This document shows positions 34,968-44,169 of a DNA stretch of 58,043 bases, piece by piece. The number at the start of each line of letters is the position of its first letter. Position 1 is the stretch's first letter. The notes under the pieces are model-generated. The model searched no databases, was not told the origin of the DNA, and saw nothing but the letters and a program-made list of their open reading frames with translations. A program made the position numbers and the translations under genes. The DNA is from JBCCTX01 sp964468435 (lineage in GTDB: Bacteria > Bacteroidota > Bacteroidia > J057): positions 1-58,043 of the forward strand of contig CAYXVE010000031.1 of NCBI GenBank assembly GCA_964468435.1. Reading direction: 5' to 3'.

Positions 34968-36770
34968 ATGAAAGAAATAATTAATAAAGAAGATTTTATC
35001 AATGCAACGAATTTGCACAAACTCAAAATGGAAAAAGCTGCGCATCCTCTGATGCGGCTCACAGGTGTGGCCAAACTCAATGCATTGTATGATAGCCTGA
35101 TGCCTTGTGAAGGGCTGAGATTCGTGGATGCACTTTTTGAAAAACTGGAAATAGATTATGTCTTTGATGAGGCCGAGCTGGACAATATTCCACGCAAGGG
35201 ACCTTTTATTACAATATCCAATCACCCTTTCGGTGCTATAGACGGTTTGATCCTGCTGAAGCTAATCGCTGAGAGGAGACCCGATTATAAGCTCATGGCC
35301 AACTATCTCTTACAACATCTCGAACCTCTGACCAACTTTCTGATCCCCGTTAATCCCTTTGAAGATGATGTTAGCAGTCAATCGAGCTTCATCGGCATGC
35401 GAAGGGCTGTGGAGCACCTACAGGATGACAGTGGACTGGGAATATTTCCAGCAGGTGAAGTGTCTACCCTTCAGAAGCGATCGAGGCAGATCACGGACAG
35501 AGCCTGGCAGAAATCAGCCCTCAAATTGATCCAAAGCTCAAAAGTACCCATCATTCCCATTTACTTCCAGGGAAGCAACAGTGCTATCTTTCACCTGCTG
35601 GGTCTGGTAAATCCCAAAATAAGAACAGCTATTCTTCCAGCGGAAATGTTTAAGAAAAAGAAAAAAGCAATCAGGGTACGTGTAGGTAATGCCATACCGC
35701 TCAGAGATCAAAAAGGGTTCAAAGATCTGGACCGTTTCGGTAGATTCCTCAGAGCCAAAACCTACGCTTTGGGATCTGCACTAGAAGTCCATCATTTTTA
35801 CAATCCCCCGATCAGACGTGCTAAACTGGAGAAAACGCCCAAACCACTAGTCGCTCCACAAAACCCCCAAACCATCCTGGACGAAATAGCGTCCCTTCGT
35901 GATCACAATCTCTTGTTTACTCAAAATAATTTTGAAGCCTTCATAGCATACGCCAATGAGATTCCCTATATATTACCAGAGTTGGGAAGGCTTAGAGAAA
36001 TTACCTTCAGAGAAGTCGGAGAAGGTACCAATGAACCCTCTGATACAGATGAGTACGATCTGTATTACTATCATCTGTTTCTCTGGGACAAGGAGCAAAA
36101 CCAAATCGTGGGTGCGTACCGTATCGGGAAGGGAGATGAGATCATTGACCGTTTCGGCAAAAAGGGATTCTATATCCATAGCCTTTTCAAAATAGATGAC
36201 GGACTTCTACCAATTCTCTCTCAATCGGTAGAACTGGGCAGATCATTCATCGTGAAAGCCTACCAAAAAAATCGCCTGCCATTATTCTTACTATGGAGAG
36301 GTATTGTACACTTCCTCAAAAACCATTCGGAATGCAGATATATTATCGGACCCGTGAGTATCAGTAATAGCTATTCAAAGGTCTCACGTAGCTTTATAGT
36401 AGCATATATTGAAGCTTATTACTTTGATTATGAGCTATCTAGCTACATCCAGCCCAGAAATGCCTTCCGCATGAAAAAGAAAAAGTTCCCAGTAGATACG
36501 AAAAGCCTGCTAGAGGGTGTAGGAGCAGATCTTAAAAAGGTAGATAAAATTATCAGTGATATTGAACCCTCTCACATAAATCTGCCAATCCTGCTAAAAA
36601 AATACATCGGACAGAATGCCCGGATCATTGGCTTTAATGTAGATCCAAAATTTAATGACTCGCTAGATGGACTGATGATCGTAGATGTACTCGAACTACC
36701 TGAAACCAGCGTATATCACCAGGAAGATGTTTCTTCAAATAAAGACAAATCAGATAAAGACAAAAAATAA
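34968..36770 (+). CDS. olsF: Bifunctional acyltransferase, OlsF-like (aminolipid synthesis)
   Basis: About 600 residues joining two acyltransferases. The N-terminal half is a PlsC/OlsA-type O-acyltransferase with the NHPFGAID motif (His86, Asp92) and GIFPAGEVS. The C-terminal half is a GNAT-fold OlsB-type N-acyltransferase (YDLYYYHLFLWDKEQNQIVGAYRIGKG begins it; then YIHSLFKI, VELGRSFI and GPVSISNSY). This arrangement is that of OlsF, which makes ornithine lipids from ornithine and acyl-ACP; related Bacteroidota enzymes make glycine lipids, so the amino acid used is open. The start at 34968 is preferred to 34953. It ends exactly one base before the convergent exonuclease stop. Confidence 0.85.
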   Translation: MKEIINKEDFINATNLHKLKMEKAAHPLMRLTGVAKLNALYDSLMPCEGLRFVDALFEKLEIDYVFDEAELDNIPRKGPFITISNHPFGAIDGLILLKLIAERRPDYKLMANYLLQHLEPLTNFLIPVNPFEDDVSSQSSFIGMRRAVEHLQDDSGLGIFPAGEVSTLQKRSRQITDRAWQKSALKLIQSSKVPIIPIYFQGSNSAIFHLLGLVNPKIRTAILPAEMFKKKKKAIRVRVGNAIPLRDQKGFKDLDRFGRFLRAKTYALGSALEVHHFYNPPIRRAKLEKTPKPLVAPQNPQTILDEIASLRDHNLLFTQNNFEAFIAYANEIPYILPELGRLREITFREVGEGTNEPSDTDEYDLYYYHLFLWDKEQNQIVGAYRIGKGDEIIDRFGKKGFYIHSLFKIDDGLLPILSQSVELGRSFIVKAYQKNRLPLFLLWRGIVHFLKNHSECRYIIGPVSISNSYSKVSRSFIVAYIEAYYFDYELSSYIQPRNAFRMKKKKFPVDTKSLLEGVGADLKKVDKIISDIEPSHINLPILLKKYIGQNARIIGFNVDPKFNDSLDGLMIVDVLELPETSVYHQEDVSSNKDKSDKDKK

Positions 36771-37487
36771 TTACAACACCCTGTATTTGAGATCGCTTAT
36801 ATGAATTTTGCCCTTCTGCTCGTACTGTTTGAGAAGTTGTAGAAATAATCGCGCAGTGATAAATGCATCCCCCCAGGCTGTATGACGATCATAAAGATCT
36901 ATATCATAACGTTCAGCTAGTGAATCCAGCGTATATTTCTGGGGCCGAATGTAATCCCTACGCGTGAATAAGGGTGTCTCAAGATGCATAGCCATCTGCG
37001 CGGTATCTATTATGCGATTGTGAAAGGTAAAACCCGGTACTGTTTTCCTAATCAGCTTCAATAAAACCTGAATATCATGCCTGGCGTGGTGAGCCACGAT
37101 CATAGCATCACGTACATATTCAACAATCTCCCTGGAAGCATCAATATGAGATATACCTTCCTCAAGCTCCATAGCTGTTATACCATGTATGAATACACTC
37201 TCATTTGTAGTATAAGATTCCTGCTTGATCATCAATTCCAGATAATCTCCCAGAACAATCTGCTGCGCTACGACTCCCAACCCCGCAAAGGATAAAATCC
37301 TGTTGTGCTTTCCGCTAAGTCCACTAGTCTCTGTATCCATTATGACAAACCTCTGATGATCCCATTTTTCCTTTCGCGACGGTCGATTGTCTTTCAAAGA
37401 CCCGTAAGCCCTAGCAAAATCTGGCCATCCTGTCGTATCTACCCGGTTCTTTTTCAAAAAATGATTGATCCATTTCATTCTTTGCAT
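36771..37487 (-). CDS. DnaQ-like 3'-5' exonuclease
   Basis: DEDDh exonuclease of 238 residues related to the epsilon subunit of DNA polymerase III. ExoI is VIMDTETSGLSG, ExoII lies near VAHHARHDIQVL, and ExoIII is HTAWGDAFITARL with the catalytic His and Asp. It is downstream of, and 31 nt from, the cNMP/CBS/DUF294 gene on the same strand; this pairing recurs in other bacteria, suggesting nucleotide-linked signalling rather than replication proofreading. It may be an RNase T-like or mRNA/DNA-turnover enzyme; the substrate is unknown. Confidence 0.85.
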   Translation of the reverse strand: MQRMKWINHFLKKNRVDTTGWPDFARAYGSLKDNRPSRKEKWDHQRFVIMDTETSGLSGKHNRILSFAGLGVVAQQIVLGDYLELMIKQESYTTNESVFIHGITAMELEEGISHIDASREIVEYVRDAMIVAHHARHDIQVLLKLIRKTVPGFTFHNRIIDTAQMAMHLETPLFTRRDYIRPQKYTLDSLAERYDIDLYDRHTAWGDAFITARLFLQLLKQYEQKGKIHISDLKYRVL

Positions 37488-37518
37488 AGTGTAGGATTAT
37501 CCCTCCAGTATCTGCATG

Positions 37519-39468
37519 TCAATAAAAATACTGGAGGCTAAAACGCGCTGTCAATATATCCTGAACATCCTTGATGACCTGAAATGCATATTTCAGGGTC
37601 TTGCGATCTATTTTGTTGAGTTTCGAGACATCTATATATCTGCCTGTATCCCCCTGTTGAAAACCACTTACACCACGAAGTCTCATAAAAATCTCATACG
37701 CTTCAGCTGCAGCCTGATAAAATCTGGCATTTTGAGGTTCTTTTCCCTCAAGTAATTCATAGCGCTTCAACGTATTGGTTCTCTTTGCTCCCTCTTCTCC
37801 ATAGGTATAAACCAGTACCCTGGCTGCATCTGCTAAAGGCATCATACCTCTCTTTTTAATATCCAGTTTATCTTTATGTTCACCATCTCTTTCGACAATA
37901 AATTGCCTAAAAAAGCTTAAAGGGGGAGGATTGGAACAGGCGTTTTTGGCAAAAAAGTTTATAAATCTCTTTGATTCCGCTATCTGCACTAAAATGTATT
38001 CCCTGAGTTGTCGAGCTAGCAGCTGACTGCCATAGGTAACCCTGAAGTCAAAGAAAATATTGGCATGCATTAAAGCTTTTTGTTCGGGGATCATGATCCA
38101 CTGATGAAAATATTCCTTCCATACTTTCAGGGGTTGATTCCAGGTGAGATTACTGGCCATAATCTCACCTGGGCAATGAGCAAAACCACAGTACTCTAGT
38201 GTATCTGTTACCATTTGTCCCAACATATGAAAATACTGTTTTGCCAGGTTTTCTTGACCTTCTGCTGGATCTTCATAGATCAACCCATTGTCCTGGTCCG
38301 TTCGCAACAATTGTTCCCCCCTTCCTTCGCTTCCCAGCGACAACCAGCAAAATGTTAAATCTGGATTCCAGATTTGAGCATCTTCAAGCTGCCGGTTCGC
38401 TATTTCAATGGCTCTACTAATCAGCACGTCATTGATTTGAGTGATCATCTCCGCAGTAAATGACACAGGCACTTCCTGCTTGAGGTAATTATCTACCAGA
38501 CTGTGAGCCTGTTCTCTTATGCTGCGCAACATATCCCTGTCTCCAGCACGGTACAGCTTCTTAACCAGTATGGTTGGGTTTTTATTTTCTACCAATACAA
38601 CGTCGTGTTCAGAGATTATACCAATTACTGGTGAACGCTCCGTACCATCTTCAGTTACTACCAAATGTCTGATATTGTATTTGATCATTGTAAGGATGAC
38701 TGTGCCCACCGATATTCCTCCCGCTATCGCTATGACAGGTGTAGACATCATGGTAGATACCATCGTCTTCACAGGTATATCGCCTGCCACCACCTTGCGG
38801 GTAAAATCTGATTCTGTGAGTATGCCTACTGGGAAATTAGCCTCATCAACGACGACGATGGCACCCTCTTTATGCAATGCCATCATTGCAGCAGCCTGTT
38901 GCAATGATGTCTCTGTGTTGCAATACAAGGCATTCCGTATTTGAGATATTTCGAGGATGTCCTCCTTTGGAAAGCGCCAATCTGTTCCTTTAAGCAGAAA
39001 TTTTGTCCTGATCTGTCCCAAGGATTGATCTGAGAACCTGACAACTGGCATATGCGACGCAAAACCAGCAGCAAAAAACAAGGAAATTTTGGCATGCTTT
39101 TCTAGTAGATCCCTGAAAACGTTTGCAGGTATCTTATACAGCAGTGTATCTTCAATAGCCACTGCTGAGGCAGCGTAGGCTGCATTTGTCATAACTGATC
39201 TTACCCCAAAGGTGTCTCCAGCATCGCAAACATCTATCAATACAGACTTTCCATCTTGTAATTGATACACTTCTACTTTTCCTTTATTCAGGATGAATAT
39301 ATTACCCTGAGGTTCAGTATCCTCTTCGAAGATTTTTTCGCCCGGGCTGTAAAATGACATAGTCATCTGGGATGCGAGATGTTCCAACTCCATCATTGGC
39401 AATCCGGCATATGGCTCGTAAGCTTTTAGGAATACTCCAACTCTTTTGTATAAGCTTTTAAGGATCAT
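37519..39468 (-). CDS. cNMP-binding, CBS and DUF294 nucleotidyltransferase protein
   Basis: Cytoplasmic signalling protein of 649 residues. Residues about 20-130 form a cyclic-nucleotide-binding domain (GKVEVYQLQDGKSVLIDV). Two CBS motifs follow at about 165-300 (EGAIVVVDEANFPVGILTESDF, then IRHLVVTEDG... GIISEHDVV). A GlnD-like DUF294 nucleotidyltransferase domain lies around 330-480, with LGSEGRGEQLLRTDQDNGLI, and a DUF294_C substrate domain completes the chain. Such proteins sense nucleotides and may transfer a nucleotide to an unknown target. It is the first gene of a two-gene operon with the DnaQ-like exonuclease. Confidence 0.9.
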   Translation of the reverse strand: MILKSLYKRVGVFLKAYEPYAGLPMMELEHLASQMTMSFYSPGEKIFEEDTEPQGNIFILNKGKVEVYQLQDGKSVLIDVCDAGDTFGVRSVMTNAAYAASAVAIEDTLLYKIPANVFRDLLEKHAKISLFFAAGFASHMPVVRFSDQSLGQIRTKFLLKGTDWRFPKEDILEISQIRNALYCNTETSLQQAAAMMALHKEGAIVVVDEANFPVGILTESDFTRKVVAGDIPVKTMVSTMMSTPVIAIAGGISVGTVILTMIKYNIRHLVVTEDGTERSPVIGIISEHDVVLVENKNPTILVKKLYRAGDRDMLRSIREQAHSLVDNYLKQEVPVSFTAEMITQINDVLISRAIEIANRQLEDAQIWNPDLTFCWLSLGSEGRGEQLLRTDQDNGLIYEDPAEGQENLAKQYFHMLGQMVTDTLEYCGFAHCPGEIMASNLTWNQPLKVWKEYFHQWIMIPEQKALMHANIFFDFRVTYGSQLLARQLREYILVQIAESKRFINFFAKNACSNPPPLSFFRQFIVERDGEHKDKLDIKKRGMMPLADAARVLVYTYGEEGAKRTNTLKRYELLEGKEPQNARFYQAAAEAYEIFMRLRGVSGFQQGDTGRYIDVSKLNKIDRKTLKYAFQVIKDVQDILTARFSLQYFY

Positions 39469-39561
39469 TGTGCCTTTAATCTAATATTTTTTATCTGTTG
39501 ACTTTTACTCTATCAGAAATTTGTCCACGGTCCGGGAATTTTTCATCTCCAACTTTGACCC

Positions 39562-41097
39562 ATGAAATATATGTCTCATTTTCCATTGGTCATACCGGCT
39601 CTCAGCTTCATGGCGGGAATACTGTGCCATCATTTCGCTCCGCACTTGCCCAGGGTGTGTGCTGTATTTGCTGTCATTTTGATGGGTGCAATGCTATTGC
39701 TGGACAAACAAACTACCAAGAGTATCTATGAATATATATTTACCTGTTTTACTTGCATGGCATTTATGATCATGGGACATGTAGCCATTTCGCAACACAT
39801 ATATCAGCACCCCAATCAACTGGAATCTATCAACTGTCAAAAGTTAGTACTAAGTGGGATTATCCAGTCTCCTGTAAAAACATATCCCCAGGGAAGTTCT
39901 TTTACTCTCGAGGTATTTGCTTACCGGAATGATAGCCTTCAGCATTGCATTCAGGGGAATGTAAAAGTATACTTTGATCAGCAAAGTTACGGGCAGTTTA
40001 ATACGTATGACACCATTTTTGTACGCGGTTATCTTACTACTGTACAGAGTATATATAGAGACTATCTCTCCTATATGCATAGCCAAAATATTTACCACGT
40101 AGTATACGCTGATTCTATATTGACAGGTTCTAGGCAAAATAGTCTGCAAGCCAGAGCTACACGGATGCAGTCCCGCTTTGCCCGTCAGCTGAGTATACTC
40201 ATCCCAGAACCCGAAATTCAGGCCATAGCACTGGCCATGTTTCTGGGTGAGAAAAGCCAGCTCAGTCAGGGTCTCAAAATGCGTTTTTCAATAGCAGGAG
40301 CCAGCCATATCCTAGCTATCTCCGGGATGCACATCGGAATCATTTACCTAATTCTGAATCTACTATTCAGCTGGCTTCACCTCTTTTTGTATGGAAAAAA
40401 ACTAAAATATACAGTCATACTTATATTGTTACTGGTGTATATGGGTATTACGGGTGCGACTCCAGCAGTTGTCAGAGCAACCTTGATGTTTGGGATGTTG
40501 CTGGTCATGAAACTACTCAAGTTCCGGCACTATATTCTCAATGTAGTTGCACTGGCATCATTGATACAAATGCTGATAGACCCGTCTATAGTCTATACAG
40601 TCAGCTTTCAGCTTTCCTATCTCGCTGTAAGCGGGATTATTGTACTCTATCCTCAACTTGAAAAATACATTCATACCCCCTGGAAAGCATTGAATCACCT
40701 GTATTCCTGCATAGGGATAACCTTATGTGCTACGCTCGCTACAGCCCCACTGGTATGGATCAATTTTGGCACTTTTCCCGTATATTTTTTACTGACAAAT
40801 ATCCTGATCTCACTATTATCCGTGTTGATCGTTTGGGTGGGATTCTTGTTAATTCTGCTCATTTACGTGCCCGTAGTATCTGTAGGCATCGCAGGGCTGG
40901 TATCAATCCTAATACAGTTTCTGATAGAAATCATCAGCTGGATTTCATCACTGCCCCATGCACAACTCACTGTGAATTCTATGGATAAAATCGGATTGAT
41001 TATCATGCTTTCAGAGCTGGTCATAGCATTTATCATTCTGCTACCAGGTATTCTTAGACAGCCTGACAATTCTCAAACACCTATGCTTTGGAATTGA
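39562..41097 (+). CDS. comEC: ComEC/Rec2-family DNA-uptake channel
   Basis: Polytopic inner-membrane protein of 511 residues with an N-terminal DUF4131-like periplasmic region and a competence domain: ALAMFLGEKSQLS, the signature ISGMHIGIIY and GATPAVVRATLM, followed by five or six membrane helices. ComEC forms the channel that carries single-stranded DNA during transformation. It lacks the metallo-beta-lactamase-like C-terminal domain of Firmicutes ComEC. It is divergent from the cNMP/CBS gene and followed by a small frame running into a gap. Confidence 0.9.
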   Translation: MKYMSHFPLVIPALSFMAGILCHHFAPHLPRVCAVFAVILMGAMLLLDKQTTKSIYEYIFTCFTCMAFMIMGHVAISQHIYQHPNQLESINCQKLVLSGIIQSPVKTYPQGSSFTLEVFAYRNDSLQHCIQGNVKVYFDQQSYGQFNTYDTIFVRGYLTTVQSIYRDYLSYMHSQNIYHVVYADSILTGSRQNSLQARATRMQSRFARQLSILIPEPEIQAIALAMFLGEKSQLSQGLKMRFSIAGASHILAISGMHIGIIYLILNLLFSWLHLFLYGKKLKYTVILILLLVYMGITGATPAVVRATLMFGMLLVMKLLKFRHYILNVVALASLIQMLIDPSIVYTVSFQLSYLAVSGIIVLYPQLEKYIHTPWKALNHLYSCIGITLCATLATAPLVWINFGTFPVYFLLTNILISLLSVLIVWVGFLLILLIYVPVVSVGIAGLVSILIQFLIEIISWISSLPHAQLTVNSMDKIGLIIMLSELVIAFIILLPGILRQPDNSQTPMLWN

Positions 41098-41189
41098 ATT
41101 TACTGTATTTATCTACAACCAGCCAGTATTGATCGGTAAAAATTGTAACTAGGGGGGATAATGGGTGAATTGCTTATAAATAAATCCTA

Positions 41190-41346
41190 TGAAAANNNNN
41201 NNNNNNNNNNNNNNNNNNNNNNNNNNNNNNNNNNNNNNNNNNNNNNNNNNNNNNNNNNNNNNNNNNNNNNNNNNNNNNNNNNNNNNNNNNNNNNNGCAGA
41301 TGATCCGGAGGCTTTTGATGCACCGGGAATTTTAAGAAGGAAATGA
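41190..41346 (+). CDS. Short or truncated gene straddling the scaffold gap
   Basis: To the right of the gap, 16 codons (ADDPEAFDAPGILRRK) end at a TGA at 41344-41346 and look like a real C-terminus. To the left, an ATG-AAA at 41190 or an ATG at 41161 could be the start, but phase and length across the N run are unknown. Product not recognised. Confidence 0.35.
41196..41295. other. Scaffold gap (100 N)
   Basis: One hundred N of conventional length. The left flank ends shortly after a possible start codon, and the right flank opens in the C-terminal end of an unidentified gene. No shared flank sequence was found. Confidence 0.95.
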
Positions 41347-41419
41347 GATCACTAACCCACAAGGAAATATTACCTATCGAAGCTACGTACAAGGACAAGG
41401 TGTGGGTAGTATTTAATAC

Positions 41420-41608
41420 TTTGTAGCACGTAGCTCATGGTTTTTTAGTTCGTAGCTGGAGGATCGCAGATAATCGATCTTAACGCTAGAGATAAAAAGC
41501 TTGTTTTAACGATTGTTATATCAATTGACTTTTAAGGCAGCCTCTGATCAATCTACGAATTCCCAGCTACGATCTATGATCTATCTTCTGAACTTCGAAC
41601 TTCTAGCC
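41420..41608. repeat. Inverted heptamer-phased TAG/CTA repeat reaching into the M48 gene
   Basis: The left arm has 7-nt units TTTGTAG, CACGTAG, CTCATGG, then (after a 1-nt slip) TTCGTAG, CTGGAGG, ATCGCAG at 41420-41469. The right arm has units CTACGAA, TTCCCAG, CTACGAT, CTATGAT, CTATCTT, CTGAACT, TCGAACT, TCTAGCC at 41553-41608. The arms are inverted relative to each other (NNNNTAG versus CTANNNN). The right arm supplies the stop codon and about the last nine codons of the M48 peptidase. Confidence 0.75.
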
Positions 41609-42426
41609 ACAGGATATTTGGCTGCATATTCGCGGGCTTTAGGTACCAAGCTCCTCAGTCTTGCACTCCTGTTATCGGGAGATGGGTGAGTGCTGAGAAA
41701 TTCTGGTGGACTTTGCCCGTTGCTACTGGCAGCCATGCGCTCCCAGAAGGGAGCAGCCTCTGTAGGATCATATCCAGCCATTGTCATGAGATACAGACCG
41801 ATCTCATCAGCCTCCGTCTCATGCGCGCGACTAAAAGGCAGCATGATCCCCACCTGTGTTCCCAAGCCTGCAGCTGCCATCAGCAGATTGCGGGTCGCTG
41901 CAGGTTTTTCCTGCAACGCTATATCCAGTGATGTCATTCCCAGTTGAGCCAACATTCCCTGACTCATACGCTCATTGCCATGATGTGCAAGTGCATGAGC
42001 AATCTCGTGCCCCATCACAACCGCCAAACCATGTTCATTTCCAGCAACCCTCATGATTCCAGTATATACTACAACCTTTCCACCGGGCATACAAAACGCA
42101 TTGACCACATTCTCATTAACCACATTAAATTCCCATTGAAAATCTTGTAATTCCGATTCTTTACCTATCGACTTGTAGTACACCTCAACAGCCGCTACCA
42201 AATCTCTACCCACTCTGTTTACCAATTCCACTCTGTCGCCCTGATTGATCACATTATTTTCTTGCAAGTATGCATCATACTGCTGAAAACTCATCTGGTT
42301 GATCGTTGCAATAGGCAACAATCTCAACTGAGACCTTCCAGTAAATATAGTCTGGGAGCAAGCCCAAAACAGGCTAACCGCCAAAACAGTCAACAAAACA
42401 GGATGCTTAAAAATTCTTCGTAACAT
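41581..42426 (-). CDS. M48-family lipoprotein metalloprotease
   Basis: Zinc peptidase of 281 residues predicted to sit in the periplasm attached by lipid. A lipobox-like sequence ends LFWAC (Cys23). The catalytic motif is VVMGHEIAHALAHHGNE, with the third zinc ligand Glu in HETEADEIG. This is the BepA/LoiP-like M48C layout without TPRs, used in outer-membrane protein quality control. The last residues (VARSSKFRR) are encoded inside a heptamer repeat array, so the native C-terminus may have been altered. Confidence 0.9.
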   Translation of the reverse strand: MLRRIFKHPVLLTVLAVSLFWACSQTIFTGRSQLRLLPIATINQMSFQQYDAYLQENNVINQGDRVELVNRVGRDLVAAVEVYYKSIGKESELQDFQWEFNVVNENVVNAFCMPGGKVVVYTGIMRVAGNEHGLAVVMGHEIAHALAHHGNERMSQGMLAQLGMTSLDIALQEKPAATRNLLMAAAGLGTQVGIMLPFSRAHETEADEIGLYLMTMAGYDPTEAAPFWERMAASSNGQSPPEFLSTHPSPDNRSARLRSLVPKAREYAAKYPVARSSKFRR

Positions 42427-42540
42427 ATTCAGTCATATTTAGCATTTACTAAATGTTATCAAAGCCCTTGCCAACCTTCATAAAGTGCAACATCTATCGT
42501 ATTAGCTTGCCCAGTAATTTAATATCCGTGTATTATCACT

Positions 42541-43629
42541 TTAAGAAGGTGATTGTTGCTTGCGATATTTGTCCAACAACGACAAAAAACGTTGCTCATT
42601 GATATAAGACCGGAAAGCTTCTTCACTTTTGGCATCTACGATGTCTTCATAATAATGTTCAAGGGCCAGTTCCAGATATTTATAAAATTGTGTATCATCT
42701 TCCATCTCAGCATAGATCTCTGCCAATGTAGCATAAGCTACAGGCAGTCCGGGCTCAAGTTCCAATGCCATTTTTACATCTGCAATAGCCTGCTCATAAT
42801 CTCCGTGCATTTTATAATAAAATGCACGGTTGTTGAATGCAAGAGCATTGGGAGATAATGCTATGGAACGCTGAAAATCCTGCAGTGCTCCTTCAGGATC
42901 TACTTCTACCTTAATCGTACCTCTGTCTAGCCAGTATCGGCTTTCTCCGGGAAAGCGCTCTATGAGTTGATCATACGCACGAATGGCATCCTCAAGCAAT
43001 GATAATTCCTGGAAGCATTGAGCCCGCCATATGTAAAACTCCTCGCGCTCTGGGGATAAAAGTTTTGCCTGCTCAAAATCAGCTGCAGCAGCTGCATAAT
43101 CGGGTGGTAGCTTCTGGAAAAAAGCCAATGCACGCAACTCATGTGCTGAAACGGTTGCCTCCTGCTCGATCACCTTTGAAAAATAATAAATGGCTTTGTC
43201 GTACTCTTCCTGCCCGTAAAATAACTGTCCCATATAATTAAGTGTCTCCCAGTGATCGGGATCTCTTCGCAATACCTCAGAAAAATCCTGTCGTGCTTCT
43301 TCGGTATAATCTGTAAATTCACAATTCAGAAATAATCTCCCCCTGAGTGCATAAGCCTCTATATAATCGGGATTTATCTCAAGGCTTTGCTCATAATCTT
43401 CTACAATTTGATTAAAAATAATCGGGTCTTCAAAAGCCTCCTTCTCATTCAGGGCAAACAAAGAAGTGCTTCTCAACAAATATAACTCTGCCAATATCTG
43501 ACCCTCAAGCAGATCTCCACCATCCTGGTCTTCAATTTTCCCAATTGTCCGGCTCAATAATTCAAAAGCCTCCTGATAACGCTGAGACCGAAAGGCACTC
43601 CGGCTCTGATTGATCCATTCATCTAACAT
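42541..43629 (-). CDS. Tetratricopeptide repeat protein
   Basis: Protein of 362 residues consisting of about eight TPR units (YEQSLEINPDYIEAYALRGRLF, LNYMGQLFYGQEEYDKAIYYF, WLDRGTIKVEVDPEGALQDF, AFNNRAFYYKMHGDYEQAI). There is no signal peptide or enzyme domain. It lies about 110 nt upstream of the M48 lipoprotein on the same strand, so co-transcription is possible but not shown. It probably acts as a cytoplasmic protein-interaction scaffold; the partner is unknown. Confidence 0.85.
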   Translation of the reverse strand: MLDEWINQSRSAFRSQRYQEAFELLSRTIGKIEDQDGGDLLEGQILAELYLLRSTSLFALNEKEAFEDPIIFNQIVEDYEQSLEINPDYIEAYALRGRLFLNCEFTDYTEEARQDFSEVLRRDPDHWETLNYMGQLFYGQEEYDKAIYYFSKVIEQEATVSAHELRALAFFQKLPPDYAAAAADFEQAKLLSPEREEFYIWRAQCFQELSLLEDAIRAYDQLIERFPGESRYWLDRGTIKVEVDPEGALQDFQRSIALSPNALAFNNRAFYYKMHGDYEQAIADVKMALELEPGLPVAYATLAEIYAEMEDDTQFYKYLELALEHYYEDIVDAKSEEAFRSYINEQRFLSLLDKYRKQQSPS

Positions 43630-43719
43630 ATTTTTATCAACAGGTTTGTATATTTAATTATTGAAAAATGAAATCAACTTTTTCAACCAGCTTTCAAAAT
43701 CTGATTGAAGGACATCGCT

Positions 43720-44078
43720 ATGATAAAGAATAATTTGGGCTTTTTAAGCCTATTATTCATTTTTTCGTTGCCTGCCAGCATCCCAACACCTGGAAAAGGC
43801 CCATACAACGGGTAGAAGTCATTGTTGAAAATACTGAAGATTGAGCTACACACACCATGCTTAATGTCATCACACAAATGATAGCAAACCAAAATATTGA
43901 ATTTGATATCCTCTCCATTTCCAAGGCAAACATCAAATACTTCAAACCCTACAGTACAATTATTCTCTTGAACACCTCAGTCGACGAATTTGATATTTAT
44001 GTCCAACAAAGTAGAACACAATTTGTAAATAGCACAAACACAGGCAATGACTTTTCTCAGAGTAAGTCCATAAGATAG
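43720..44078 (+). pseudogene. Broken small lipoprotein gene
   Basis: An ATG at 43720 starts a signal-like segment (MIKNNLGFLSLLFIFS). A shift of frame then gives a plausible lipobox, VACQHPNTWKRP, and QRVEVIVENTED ending at a TGA. The same frame reopens as MLNVITQMIANQNIEFDILS... to a stop at 44078. The pieces make sense as one roughly 115-residue lipoprotein carrying one frameshift and one nonsense change. Sequencing error is the alternative. Family not recognised. Confidence 0.4.
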
Positions 44079-44169
44079 TTTTGGAAATATCTGGTCAAAC
44101 TCCGTAATTCCCCATATAAATATTATAGTTTATTGACGTTAATCAAAATCAGTCTTCAAAGCTATTTGT

